NCBI GenBank assembly: GCA_017410265.1
Contig: JAFQRC010000015.1
Span: forward strand, 1 to 48,902
Direction: 5' to 3'
From: Ruminococcus sp.
GTDB lineage: Bacteria; Bacillota; Clostridia; Oscillospirales; Acutalibacteraceae
DNA length: 48,902 nt
Below the pieces are notes generated by a model that was given only the letters and a program-made list of their open reading frames with translations, was not told where the DNA came from and made no database searches. Shown piece after piece: positions 16,831 to 25,279 of the stretch (its first letter is position 1; each line of letters begins with the position of its first letter). The position numbers and the translations under genes were made by a program.

Positions 16831-16902
16831 AAGGCACTCTTGCCTGGTACGAACCTCAAAAAGATTGACTTTTCGGGTCGTTTCGCAAGGGTGCCTTTTT
16901 TG
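16831..16902 (+). terminator. Long-stem terminator of the phosphoesterase gene
   Basis: AAGGCACTCTTGC pairs with GCAAGGGTGCCTT, and inner segments (CGAACC... with GGGTCG) extend the stem; six T follow. Confidence 0.82.
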
Positions 16903-16931
16903 TTGAAATTTTCATAACTTTGCTTTATAAT
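16903..16931 (+). promoter_or_regulatory. Promoter of the cardiolipin synthase gene
   Basis: TTGAAA (16903-16908) and TATAAT (16926-16931) are 17 bases apart, immediately after the preceding terminator. Confidence 0.7.
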
Positions 16932-16964
16932 ATTTTAGAAATATTCAGGTGAGGAAATGAGATT

Positions 16965-18497
16965 ATGCTTGATAATATCAAAAAAATAGTGCGCTCCAGA
17001 TTTTTTCTCGGTGCTATGGTGATTTTAGTTGAGTTTGTGCTTTTAGTCGCACTCTTTGCTTTTCTGTATGAGGCGTTTGTTGTGCTTGCTGTTATGGCTT
17101 GGATATTTTATTTTGTAGTCCTAATATACATACTCAACCGCGATGAGATTCCTGAGAACAAGCTTCCATGGATTATTATCGTGATGGTGCTTCCGATTTT
17201 CGGTGCGTTTCTGTTTTTGTTGCTTTCCAGTAACAAAGCAAGTAAAAAGGACTATGCCCGCTACGAAAAATCGGCTAAGAAAATCCGTCCGCATCTTGTT
17301 CAGACTAAAAATATTGATAAAATTAAACAGCTTGATATCGATGCCTACGCACAGGCGCGTTACCTTTATGAAGGAGCAAAAGCTCCGCTGTTCGACAAAT
17401 CAAAGGTGACCTATTACCCACTGGGCGAGGATTTCCTTGAGGCTTTACTCACAGAGCTCAGCAGTGCTAAAAAGTTTATCTTCATGGAATACTTTATTGT
17501 TCAGGAAGGAAAGATGTGGAGTGATATCCACAAGGTGCTGAAAGAAAAAGTCAGAGAGGGAGTCGAAATCTTTTTGATGTACGATGACCTTGGATGCATC
17601 GCAACTGTGCCTGATGATTTTTATGAACAGCTTAGAAAAGACGGAATCAACTGTGTTCCGTGCAATAAGTTCAGACCGATTTTATCTCATATTCACAACA
17701 ATCGTGATCACAGAAAAATCACTGTTGTTGACGGCAGAGTGGGATTTACGGGCGGTATCAACCTTGCTGATGAATATATAAACGCTTATGTAAAGCATGG
17801 CCACTGGAAAGACACAGCGATAAAAATCGAGGGAGAGGCTGTTAAAAGCCTTTCAGCACTGTTTATCTCTCTATGGAATATGCAGAATGTTCGCCAGCTC
17901 GATTGTGATAAGTACCTCTATATAACAAAAGGCGGAGATAATGGTCAGGGTTATGTTATTCCGTTTGGCGATTCTCCAAGTCCGATTGATACCGAGGATA
18001 TCGGCAAAACAGTTTATATGAATATTCTGGGTTGTGCGAGGGACTATGTTTACATCTGCACACCTTACCTCATTTGTGACAGAGAGCTGCTCAATTGTAT
18101 GTGTAATGCAGCTCAAAGAGGCGTAGATGTCAGGTTGATTACACCTCACATTCCAGACAAAAAGGCAGTATTTCTGATGACCCGCTCAAACTACAAAAAG
18201 CTTATTGACAAAGGGGTTAAGGTGTACGAATACACACCTGGCTTTATCCACGCAAAGAGCTTTGTCTGCGACGATAAATTCGCTGTTTGCGGTACGATAA
18301 ATCTGGATTACCGCTCGCTTGTGCATCATTTTGAATGTGGTGCGTGGATGTATAACACCGAATGTATAGGTGATATGAAAGCTGATTTTCTTGATACATT
18401 AAATAAATCTCAGCTTATTCCAAAGAGAGAAGCCGAGCTTCCGTTTTTTGAGCGACTTTTCGCTGAATTAATGAAAGTTTTCTCACCGCTTTTATAA
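16965..18497 (+). CDS. cls: Cardiolipin synthase
   Basis: A 510-residue membrane phospholipase D-family enzyme that condenses two phosphatidylglycerols to cardiolipin and glycerol. Two or three N-terminal membrane segments are followed by paired HKD motifs: the first in RDHRKITVVDGRVGFTGGIN and the second in FIHAKSFVCDDKFAVCGTIN. Length and layout fit bacterial Cls. The start has a GAGGAAATGAG site. It is a single-gene unit flanked by its own promoter and terminator, placed between two dockerin genes without an obvious functional link. Confidence 0.93.
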   Translation: MLDNIKKIVRSRFFLGAMVILVEFVLLVALFAFLYEAFVVLAVMAWIFYFVVLIYILNRDEIPENKLPWIIIVMVLPIFGAFLFLLLSSNKASKKDYARYEKSAKKIRPHLVQTKNIDKIKQLDIDAYAQARYLYEGAKAPLFDKSKVTYYPLGEDFLEALLTELSSAKKFIFMEYFIVQEGKMWSDIHKVLKEKVREGVEIFLMYDDLGCIATVPDDFYEQLRKDGINCVPCNKFRPILSHIHNNRDHRKITVVDGRVGFTGGINLADEYINAYVKHGHWKDTAIKIEGEAVKSLSALFISLWNMQNVRQLDCDKYLYITKGGDNGQGYVIPFGDSPSPIDTEDIGKTVYMNILGCARDYVYICTPYLICDRELLNCMCNAAQRGVDVRLITPHIPDKKAVFLMTRSNYKKLIDKGVKVYEYTPGFIHAKSFVCDDKFAVCGTINLDYRSLVHHFECGAWMYNTECIGDMKADFLDTLNKSQLIPKREAELPFFERLFAELMKVFSPLL

Positions 18498-18511
18498 TTT
18501 TCAGTACAAAA

Positions 18512-18548
18512 AAGGCACTCTGCATTTTGCGCAGAGTGCCTTGATTTT
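18512..18548. terminator. Bidirectional terminator
   Basis: AAGGCACTCTGC pairs with GCAGAGTGCCTT across seven bases; it separates cls from the convergent esterase gene. Confidence 0.87.
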
Positions 18549-18560
18549 TATTATCGAAGT

Positions 18561-20000
18561 TTAATAACCTAAACCAAAAGTGAGTGCCTCAGGGAAGTAT
18601 ACTGCCCAGAACAGCTCGTTATGAGTAGCGTCGTTATCAACAACAGTTTTCATAAGCGAGGATGGATAACCCTTCTTTTCCATCCAGCCCTGCATTGCTA
18701 CAGCGCTTGGATAGAGCTCCTGCTCGAGCGAATCGTTCTTTGAGTTACCGTTGAAGAAGTAAATACGAGGAAGAGCTGACTCATCAGAGAAGTCGAATTT
18801 GCTTAAATATGAATTCCATGTACTTTCGCTATAGAGCAGGAAAGCAGGGGAGATGGCTCCGATGTAGTCAAACTTATCCATATTTTCCATACCGATGTAG
18901 AAGGATTCGATACCGCCTGATGATGAACCTGCGATACCGCGGACATCGTTTGTGTTGTAGTTTGCATCAATGTAAGGGATAACCTTATTCACAACAAATT
19001 CTGAGTAAGCCTGACCTGTGCCGTTTCTAAATCCGCCGTTGTTGTATGAAGGTACAACATCACCGATATCAGGAGTAAGCTCTGAGTCGCGTTTTGCGTT
19101 AGCGTTGTCGATACCGACTACGATGATACCGTCGCCGCCGTTTTGCATATATGAAAGGACTGTTTCATCAACTTCCCATTCGTTTGGAGAAGAATTTTCG
19201 TCGTTACCGAAAATATTTTGACCATCTGTCATATAGAGTACAGAGTACTTTTTGGAAGTATCATTTGCATCATAGCCTACAGGAGTCCAGATTGTGATGC
19301 GTTTATTGTAGCCTTTGGAATATTCGAGGTTAACCTGTTTTATTGTACCCTCGTTTTCCTGACCGTATGGATACATACCACAGACGAATTTACCGTGTAA
19401 CGGAGTCATAATAAAGTAGCCTGAATTTGCTACAGTGAGCGGAGTGTCAGTTGTCTGAGCGGTTCCGTTTGAGAAGATAATACGGTTGTACTTTGAGGTA
19501 TCAGCTTTCATAGAAAAAACAACTTCGCCGTAGGAATTTACGGTGCTCTCTGTCAATTGAGTGCCCGGCCAGGTGGACATAGTTTCACCCGTTTCGTTGT
19601 TGTAGATATATGCGTAAACTGTTTTCCAGTTTCTGTTGTTTGAGAAATAGATGTTAATCTCAGGGTTGACCTTTATTGACGGCTCTGTAGGTGTTGTCAC
19701 ATTTTCTTCCTCCTCTACAGGGAATTTGTCAATGATTTTTGCCACATACTGCTGAATAAGTGTAGCGTCTATAACAGAAATATCGTCGTCACCGTTCACA
19801 TCAGCGGCGAGTGTTGCGCTTTCGTCAAGCTCAGTGATTTTAGCAAGAGTACGCTGAACATCGGTAGCGTCTGTTACGGCTACCTGACCGTCTTTGTTGA
19901 CATCACCGTATACTACTGATTCAAGAGCGGATACTCCGGTCATCAGTATGGTAAGACACAGTACAAATGCGGTAATAATAGAAAGTGTAATTTTACGCAT
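18561..20000 (-). CDS. Secreted esterase with N-terminal dockerin and starch-binding CBM26 module
   Basis: A 479-residue exoprotein from the ATG at 20000 (CGGAGG upstream). After a signal peptide come a dockerin (about 28-95) with GDVNKDGQVAVTDATDVQR and ADVNGDDDISVIDATLIQQ, a CBM26-like module (about 113-205) with IYFSNNRNWKTVYAY, WPGTQL and RIIFSNGT, and an esterase of the PF00756 type (about 215-479). The nucleophile is the central Ser of AGSSSGGIES near 361, and the histidine is in DATHNELFW near the end. This family cleaves acyl groups from polysaccharides or hydroxycinnamates. With CBM26 in front it could act on esterified or resistant starch or coating material; this is inference. Confidence 0.88.
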   Translation of the reverse strand: MRKITLSIITAFVLCLTILMTGVSALESVVYGDVNKDGQVAVTDATDVQRTLAKITELDESATLAADVNGDDDISVIDATLIQQYVAKIIDKFPVEEEENVTTPTEPSIKVNPEINIYFSNNRNWKTVYAYIYNNETGETMSTWPGTQLTESTVNSYGEVVFSMKADTSKYNRIIFSNGTAQTTDTPLTVANSGYFIMTPLHGKFVCGMYPYGQENEGTIKQVNLEYSKGYNKRITIWTPVGYDANDTSKKYSVLYMTDGQNIFGNDENSSPNEWEVDETVLSYMQNGGDGIIVVGIDNANAKRDSELTPDIGDVVPSYNNGGFRNGTGQAYSEFVVNKVIPYIDANYNTNDVRGIAGSSSGGIESFYIGMENMDKFDYIGAISPAFLLYSESTWNSYLSKFDFSDESALPRIYFFNGNSKNDSLEQELYPSAVAMQGWMEKKGYPSSLMKTVVDNDATHNELFWAVYFPEALTFGLGY

Positions 20001-20038
20001 AATAATACCTCCGTATATTAGTATCTTTGCATATTTTG

Positions 20039-20067
20039 ATTTTATCAAAGCTTAAGCTACAGTTCAA
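20039..20067 (-). promoter_or_regulatory. Promoter of the dockerin esterase gene
   Basis: Reverse-strand TTGAAC (20067-20062) and TAAAAT (20044-20039) are 17 bases apart. Confidence 0.62.
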
Positions 20068-20101
20068 GCATTTTTAGAAATTTTACTTTATTCAATCTTT
20101 G

Positions 20102-20131
20102 TTGACAATATACCGATATTTTTGATATAAT
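20102..20131 (+). promoter_or_regulatory. Promoter of the membrane protein / PP2C operon
   Basis: TTGACA (20102-20107) and TATAAT (20126-20131), both full consensus, are 18 bases apart. Confidence 0.75.
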
Positions 20132-20191
20132 TCTATATGTATAATTGGGTTATTATAATTATTTGTATAAATCCGAATTCAGGGTGATTAA

Positions 20192-21142
20192 ATGTCGATT
20201 TTTGATAGAAATAAAAGACCTAGACTTAAAAGCGAGAGTTACTACGAAGATGAAAGCGAGAACAGGGTGAAACAATATCTTAAATTTCCTGTTTTTGTCG
20301 GTGCAGCACTTGTGCTGGTTGTTCTTATAATAGTTTTTATGTTTATTGTGAATCATAACAACAATGCTTTTGCTATGCTGAATAAAGCGTCGGTTAAGGC
20401 TTTTGACTGCGGTAGTTTTCACTACAGAGTTGATGCAGGTATGAACGGCACTTCGTATATGCAGTACGAAGGAGATATGGAGTTTGACCTTAATACTCGG
20501 ATAATGAATTCCAGCTACCACGCTGTTTACGAAAATTATGAGTACGATGCTGTTGTCTACGGACAAGGAGCAACCGCGTACAGAGGTAATTTCTACAAAG
20601 GCAAGTGGAGCGTCGATGACTACTCAGAAAAAATGCTTGACTTCTTTGATTTTTACCGCGACTACCGCAAAGGTGATTTCGATGCGGGTGCAGCGGTCCG
20701 TTTTACTGACAGCAACGATGTTTTTAACGCCCAGCAGCTCGGAGAAGCTATGAACGATATATTCTCACAGCTTTCTAAATCGTATAATATGAACACTGTT
20801 ATGGGTCAGGAAATAAAAGTTGAAAACGGAGAAACAACTGTTACTTTCAAACCACAGATGAAAGAGGTTTTCGATTTAGTGGTGAGCGAAATCGGCTCTG
20901 CTTTTTCGGGTGCCGACGCCTATGCTGCGTTTAAAGAAAGCGTTGAAAACAGCGAAGAGAATCTTTTTACAGCTCAATTGACAATGAGCTATACGATTAA
21001 CAAAGAAGGTTATCTTACTGATTTATCGTTAATTTATACCGTAAACCACAACACATATTTTGTTGTTGCCGAGCTTAGTGAGTTTAGCAATACTCAGGTT
21101 GTTATTCCTCAGGATTTCCTGGTGGCTGCTAACATAGGATAA
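20192..21142 (+). CDS. Single-span membrane protein of unknown function
   Basis: A 316-residue protein I cannot assign to a family. Residues 1-30 are cytoplasmic and basic, one membrane span follows (FVGAALVLVVLIIVFMFIV), and the rest is extracytoplasmic. The outer part is rich in Tyr, Asp and Phe, has two similar beta-rich stretches (FHYRVDAG to YEGDMEFDL; LTMSYTINKEGYLTDLSL to TVNHNTYFVVAEL) and resembles lipoprotein-like folds that bind lipids or polymers. It is first of three genes with a PP2C phosphatase and an L,D-transpeptidase-like protein, separated by 34 and 23 bases, suggesting a shared envelope role. Confidence 0.7.
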   Translation: MSIFDRNKRPRLKSESYYEDESENRVKQYLKFPVFVGAALVLVVLIIVFMFIVNHNNNAFAMLNKASVKAFDCGSFHYRVDAGMNGTSYMQYEGDMEFDLNTRIMNSSYHAVYENYEYDAVVYGQGATAYRGNFYKGKWSVDDYSEKMLDFFDFYRDYRKGDFDAGAAVRFTDSNDVFNAQQLGEAMNDIFSQLSKSYNMNTVMGQEIKVENGETTVTFKPQMKEVFDLVVSEIGSAFSGADAYAAFKESVENSEENLFTAQLTMSYTINKEGYLTDLSLIYTVNHNTYFVVAELSEFSNTQVVIPQDFLVAANIG

Positions 21143-21176
21143 ACTTTCGTAATACAGTGAGAGGGGTGAGAGCGTG

Positions 21177-21929
21177 ATGAAAAACTATACTATAGAATAT
21201 GGCTGTGCCTGCACAATGGGCGTGGTCAGAAAAAACAATGAAGATAATTTTTACTGTGACGGCATTATCAGGCTCGACCCTGACAGCACCGAAGATGTGG
21301 CTTTCAAAGGTAAAGTGAAAAGCAAAGATAACACGCTTTTTGCTGTGTTTGACGGAATGGGCGGCGAAGCATGTGGCGAAATCGCTTCGTTTATCGCAGC
21401 TTCTAACTGCTGTAGCTTTTGTGAAAGTAAGGAAGAGTACAACGAATATGTTTATGAGCTGAGCGAACTTCTTAATAACCGTATTTTAGAAGAAACTGAC
21501 GCGAGAATGCTTGTGCTGATGGGTACAACTGCGGCGATGATTCAGTTTTATAAAGATGAGATTTATATTCTCAATGCCGGTGACAGCCCGATATTCAGGC
21601 TCACAGATGATAAGCTTTCTAAAATTTCGAAAGACCATGTCGCAAGCGGTTACCCGGGAAAAGCACCGCTGACAAAGTTCTTAGGAACTCCACACAGCGG
21701 AGGACTTAATCCATATATCGCCAGAGGGCCGTATAAAGCAGGAGATGTCTATGTGCTCTGCACAGACGGTGTTACCGATATGATAAAAAAGGAAACGCTC
21801 GAAGATACTATTCTCAGCATGCTCGATTCAGAATCGCTTGAGTGTATAGCTAAGAAAATCATAGAACTTGCAAAAGAAAACGGCGGAGCCGATAACGCTA
21901 CTGTTATTTTGTGTAAAATTGTGAAATAA
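21177..21929 (+). CDS. PP2C-family serine/threonine phosphatase
   Basis: A 250-residue soluble metal-dependent phosphatase. The PP2C motifs are in order: GVVRKNNEDNF, the metal-binding VFDGMGGEACGEIAS, GTTAAMIQF, NAGDSPIFRL, CTDGVTDMI and the final GADNATVILCK. Such enzymes reverse Hanks-type kinase signalling on cell-wall and division proteins. In most Firmicutes the gene is beside a PASTA kinase; here no kinase gene is adjacent, and the neighbours are a membrane protein and an L,D-transpeptidase-like protein. ATG at 21177 has GAGGGG upstream; a GTG three bases earlier is the alternative start. Confidence 0.9.
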   Translation: MKNYTIEYGCACTMGVVRKNNEDNFYCDGIIRLDPDSTEDVAFKGKVKSKDNTLFAVFDGMGGEACGEIASFIAASNCCSFCESKEEYNEYVYELSELLNNRILEETDARMLVLMGTTAAMIQFYKDEIYILNAGDSPIFRLTDDKLSKISKDHVASGYPGKAPLTKFLGTPHSGGLNPYIARGPYKAGDVYVLCTDGVTDMIKKETLEDTILSMLDSESLECIAKKIIELAKENGGADNATVILCKIVK

Positions 21930-21952
21930 TATTTCTAAAGGGAAGTTTAGTT

Positions 21953-22873
21953 ATGGCATATAAAAACGACAGAACTAAAAACAGAAGAAGATACAAGTCG
22001 CGCTACCGTAGTGCTCACAGCTATAAGCAAAAACGCTCTTCCTCCCAGACAAGGGCGGCGGTGCTGGTGTCTGTGCTCACTTTCGTTGTGATTGCATCGC
22101 TGGTGATAGTTTTCACCTTCGGCGATAGTATATACACAATGCTTGACAATACACTCGACAACATCACTGCCACAGATGTACCTACAGAGCCGTCGACAGA
22201 AATTCCTACAAATGCACCGACAGAAGCTCCTACGCAGGCACCAACAGACCCGCCTGTTGAGCAGTCTGATGAGTTTATGGCGTTGCTTGAGAGCAGTTCG
22301 ATGAAGTTAGAGGACATCAAGGTGGACCAGATGATGTTTGCTCAGGTTGATGAGGAAAACCTCACCTGTACCATCACCTGTTTTGAGAAAGATGAGACAG
22401 GTCTTTATGTCAAGCCGTTTGAGCCTCTCAATGGTTTTATCGGAGTTGAAGGTGCTGACACTATGATTACTCCGTATGAAGCTAAAACTCCGATTGGATT
22501 ATTCAAGATCGAGTACACTTTCGGTACAAGACCCGATCCGGGTACTGAGTTTGAGTACACTCAGTTTACTGACGCAGACTACTGGATTACCGACCCGAAT
22601 TCGGCTAATTACAACCGTTGGATGTCAACTTATGAGGGTGGAGATTGGAGCAGTTCACAGTGGCTGTTTGAATACACTCGCTCTTATCCGCACGCTATCG
22701 TGTTTGACTATAACCGTGACCCTGTTGACCACAGTCAGGGCTGTGCTAAGTTCATTCATGTAAGCTATGAACCTACTAAAAACGGTGGTATCGGTCTTTC
22801 AGAAAACGATATCCTCAATCTGCTTTACTGGATAAAACCAAGTGGCAATCCGTATATAAAGATATTTATCTAA
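21953..22873 (+). CDS. Membrane-anchored L,D-transpeptidase-like (YkuD superfamily) protein
   Basis: A 306-residue protein with a very basic cytoplasmic start (Arg/Lys/Tyr-rich), one membrane span (AAVLVSVLTFVVIASLVIVF), a Thr/Pro stalk with repeated PTEAPTQAPT units, and an extracytoplasmic domain of about 190 residues. The latter contains TPIGLFKIEYTFGTRPDPGT and a histidine followed by HSQGCAKFIHV, which matches the HxxGC core of YkuD-type L,D-transpeptidases in a divergent form like the proteins often annotated as L,D-peptidoglycan transpeptidase YkuD-like. It would make or trim 3-3 crosslinks in peptidoglycan. Last gene of the operon, followed by a strong terminator. Confidence 0.72.
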   Translation: MAYKNDRTKNRRRYKSRYRSAHSYKQKRSSSQTRAAVLVSVLTFVVIASLVIVFTFGDSIYTMLDNTLDNITATDVPTEPSTEIPTNAPTEAPTQAPTDPPVEQSDEFMALLESSSMKLEDIKVDQMMFAQVDEENLTCTITCFEKDETGLYVKPFEPLNGFIGVEGADTMITPYEAKTPIGLFKIEYTFGTRPDPGTEFEYTQFTDADYWITDPNSANYNRWMSTYEGGDWSSSQWLFEYTRSYPHAIVFDYNRDPVDHSQGCAKFIHVSYEPTKNGGIGLSENDILNLLYWIKPSGNPYIKIFI

Positions 22874-22876
22874 ATC

Positions 22877-22910
22877 AAAGTCCGCACTTATGAAAGTGCG
22901 GACTTTTTAT
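22877..22910. terminator. Strong bidirectional terminator
   Basis: AAAGTCCGCACTT pairs with AAGTGCGGACTTT across four bases, followed by T-rich sequence; it divides convergent genes. Confidence 0.9.
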
Positions 22911-22915
22911 ATACA

Positions 22916-23839
22916 TTACGAATTTTCTTTTTTCCTTTTGAATGGAATCTGTGCGAGTACAATTGCTAAGAACATAACGGCACAGCCTAAGATCTCGATA
23001 CCTGAGAGTGCTTTATTCATCAGCACCCAACCGCCTAAAGCTGCGAAAACCGACTCTAAGCTCATTAAAATTGAAGCAACTGTCGGGTTGTCGGAATACT
23101 TCTGACCGATAATCTGTAGTGTGTAGCCGACACCCGAAGATACAATTCCGAGATAGAGAATGTATTTGAGTGCAAGCATAATGTGTTCCATAGTCGGGCT
23201 TTCGAAAATGAACATCAGAACTAGTGACATCACACCACAGGTGAAAAACTGAATTGCTGAAAGTTTTATTCCATCAACTCGGTCGATAAAGCGGTCTACA
23301 CATAAAATCTGAAGTGAGAAAGATACAGCACAGCAGAGCACGAGTATATCGCCGAGATAAACGCCTGAAAGGCCGTTTGACCCGCACAGCAGATACAGAC
23401 CAATAACAGCGACAAATACGCTTATCCACACAGAAAGTCCGACTTTTCGCTTGAAGAAGAGCCCGACAATCGGGACGAAGATCACATACAGTGCTGTGAT
23501 AAAACCACTTCTGGCTGAGATAGCCGCGTCGTCAGGATAAAGCGAGATGCCAAACTGCTGAAGTGACGATGAAATGCACAGAAAGGTTCCGCACAGCACA
23601 CCCGCTTTGATAAGCAGTTTTCTGTCAGCCTTTGTTTTTTCGAAAACAGGGCGTCCGCTTTTTTTAGAAGTGAAGAGTATCAGCGGGATAAGCGCGACTG
23701 ATGCTACCAGTGAACGCAGAGCGTTGACAGTGAAGGTGTCGACATACTTGGCCGCCTGTTCCTGAGATACAAACGCGATACCCCACACTAAAGCCGCGGT
23801 GAGTAACGCGATGTTTGAGAAAAATTTTCTTTTGTTCAT
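22916..23839 (-). CDS. EamA/DMT-family transporter
   Basis: A 307-residue membrane protein with ten hydrophobic segments in the two-repeat EamA layout: the first starts ALLTAALVWGIAFVSQEQA and the second ends TVASILMSLESVFAALGGWVL. It is the second DMT transporter in this window and only weakly like the one at 7118. The start at 23839 is chosen because the first transmembrane helix follows a short basic start and GGGGG lies upstream; the longer frame from 23878 overlaps the -10 box. Substrate unknown. A divergent promoter pair separates it from the GH3-like gene. Confidence 0.82.
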   Translation of the reverse strand: MNKRKFFSNIALLTAALVWGIAFVSQEQAAKYVDTFTVNALRSLVASVALIPLILFTSKKSGRPVFEKTKADRKLLIKAGVLCGTFLCISSSLQQFGISLYPDDAAISARSGFITALYVIFVPIVGLFFKRKVGLSVWISVFVAVIGLYLLCGSNGLSGVYLGDILVLCCAVSFSLQILCVDRFIDRVDGIKLSAIQFFTCGVMSLVLMFIFESPTMEHIMLALKYILYLGIVSSGVGYTLQIIGQKYSDNPTVASILMSLESVFAALGGWVLMNKALSGIEILGCAVMFLAIVLAQIPFKRKKENS

Positions 23840-23866
23840 ACCGATATTTCCCCCTAAACCTATGAA

Positions 23867-23895
23867 ATGATATAACAAAATGTCGTAAGTGTCAA
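23867..23895 (-). promoter_or_regulatory. Promoter of the DMT transporter gene
   Basis: Reverse-strand TTGACA (23895-23890) and TATCAT (23872-23867) are 17 bases apart. Confidence 0.65.
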
Positions 23896-23913
23896 TATCT
23901 TGTTATAATAGTG

Positions 23914-23942
23914 TTGAAAATTGCAATATTTAGTGGTATAAT
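23914..23942 (+). promoter_or_regulatory. Promoter of the GH3-like gene
   Basis: TTGAAA (23914-23919) and TATAAT (23937-23942) are 17 bases apart, divergent from the promoter at 23867. Confidence 0.7.
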
Positions 23943-24005
23943 TACTCTGTTTTAGTATAGTAACTTGTAAATATAAACTTTCATGTGATTTTTAGGGAGG
24001 CTAAA

Positions 24006-25226
24006 ATGAAGAAATTTTGGACTATCAGTATCATTTTGGTATTAGTTTCTGCTATCATCTTTTCAGGTAGCTTGTTTTACTACATAAGTGAAACAAGGGA
24101 AGATGAGGCTACATTTGATCAGCTATCACCGACAGAACCTACAGAAAAAGTTGAGGGAAATAAAACAGGAGGACAAGTACCTGCTGAGTTTCTAGACGGC
24201 GGAATTTTCTCTAAAAATTATGAGAAAGCTTATGCCTATATGCAGTCGATGAGCACCGAGCAGATGGTCGGTCAGCTAATAATTGGCACCTGTCCTGCTG
24301 ATGACAGTGCAAAAAGCCTGATTTCAAAATACGCGCTTTCGGGTTTGTATTTTACAGACGATAATTTCTATTCAATGAGTGTTGACGAAATTAAGTCAGC
24401 TATCTCATCATACCAGAGCAGTGCGAAAACACCGATGATTATGAGCGTTGAAGAAGAGGGCGGAGCGGTCACAGCACTGAGCGACTTGGACGCTTTCCCT
24501 GACTATGATTTTGCGTCCCCTAGAGATACTTTCGCAGAGGGCGGAATGGATGCTGTAAAAGAAATGGAAACACAAAAAGCTACTATGCTTTCTTCAGTAG
24601 GGATAAATCTCAACCTTTCTCCTGTACTTGATATGGCACAGGAATTCACTCAGATTATGTATTCGCGTTCTTTAGGCGGTACTGTACAGGACGCTTCACA
24701 GTACGCAAAAGACGCTACTTCAATCAACCAGGGCAAGGGTGTGTCAGTTGCTCTGAAGCACTTCCCGGGTTACGGCACAATTCCTGATACCTATGAACCG
24801 GTTGTAGTTGATGACAGAGAAAAATCTATTTTTGAGACAAACGATTTCAAACCGTTTGAAGCGGGTGTTGACGCGGGAGCTCACTGCGTTTTAGTATCAA
24901 ATGTGTTTGTTGAATCACTCGATTCGAGCTGTATCTCTTCGCTTTCTGAAAACACTCATAAGATACTCAGAAATGATATTGGTTTCACCGGACTCATCAT
25001 CACCGATAACTTAAATAACGCTGACTACAGCGAGTATGCAAACGGCAAGGATGTTTATGTTCAGGCAGTGCTTGCGGGCAATGATGTGATTATGGTTGAT
25101 GAAATCGAAGATGCCTATACAGCTATCCTGAATGCCGTAAACGACGGCACAATAAGCAGTGCTACCTTACAGCAGGCTTGTATGAGAGTTCTCGCCTACA
25201 AATACACAACAGGATTGCTAAAGTGA
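24006..25226 (+). CDS. Membrane-anchored glycoside hydrolase family 3 (NagZ-like) protein
   Basis: A 406-residue protein with an N-terminal membrane anchor and a Thr/Glu/Pro stalk before a GH3 TIM barrel. The start at 24006 follows GGGAGG. The barrel shows MSTEQMVGQLI, MSVEEEGGAVTAL, ALKHFPGYGTIPDTYEP and the nucleophile region GFTGLIITDNL. NagZ enzymes remove N-acetylglucosamine from muropeptides and use a KHFPGHG loop with a D-x-H dyad as acid/base. Here the pattern is PGYG and DTYE, so both histidines are tyrosine, while the nucleophile Asp stays. The protein may have altered chemistry or bind glycans without cleaving. It is single-gene, with promoter and terminator. Confidence 0.83.
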   Translation: MKKFWTISIILVLVSAIIFSGSLFYYISETREDEATFDQLSPTEPTEKVEGNKTGGQVPAEFLDGGIFSKNYEKAYAYMQSMSTEQMVGQLIIGTCPADDSAKSLISKYALSGLYFTDDNFYSMSVDEIKSAISSYQSSAKTPMIMSVEEEGGAVTALSDLDAFPDYDFASPRDTFAEGGMDAVKEMETQKATMLSSVGINLNLSPVLDMAQEFTQIMYSRSLGGTVQDASQYAKDATSINQGKGVSVALKHFPGYGTIPDTYEPVVVDDREKSIFETNDFKPFEAGVDAGAHCVLVSNVFVESLDSSCISSLSENTHKILRNDIGFTGLIITDNLNNADYSEYANGKDVYVQAVLAGNDVIMVDEIEDAYTAILNAVNDGTISSATLQQACMRVLAYKYTTGLLK

Positions 25227-25239
25227 TTCACCAAAAAAC

Positions 25240-25270
25240 AGCACCGTAGTGGTATACTACGGTGCTTTCT
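25240..25270. terminator. Bidirectional terminator
   Basis: AGCACCGTAGT pairs with ACTACGGTGCT across five bases, between convergent genes, with an A run before and TTTCTTT after. Confidence 0.87.
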
Positions 25271-25279
25271 TTATGCCTT

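Noticed and set aside
22021..22320. A reverse frame rich in Val/Gly/Ser repeats.
   Set aside because: It is the complement of the Thr/Pro stalk of the L,D-transpeptidase-like protein.
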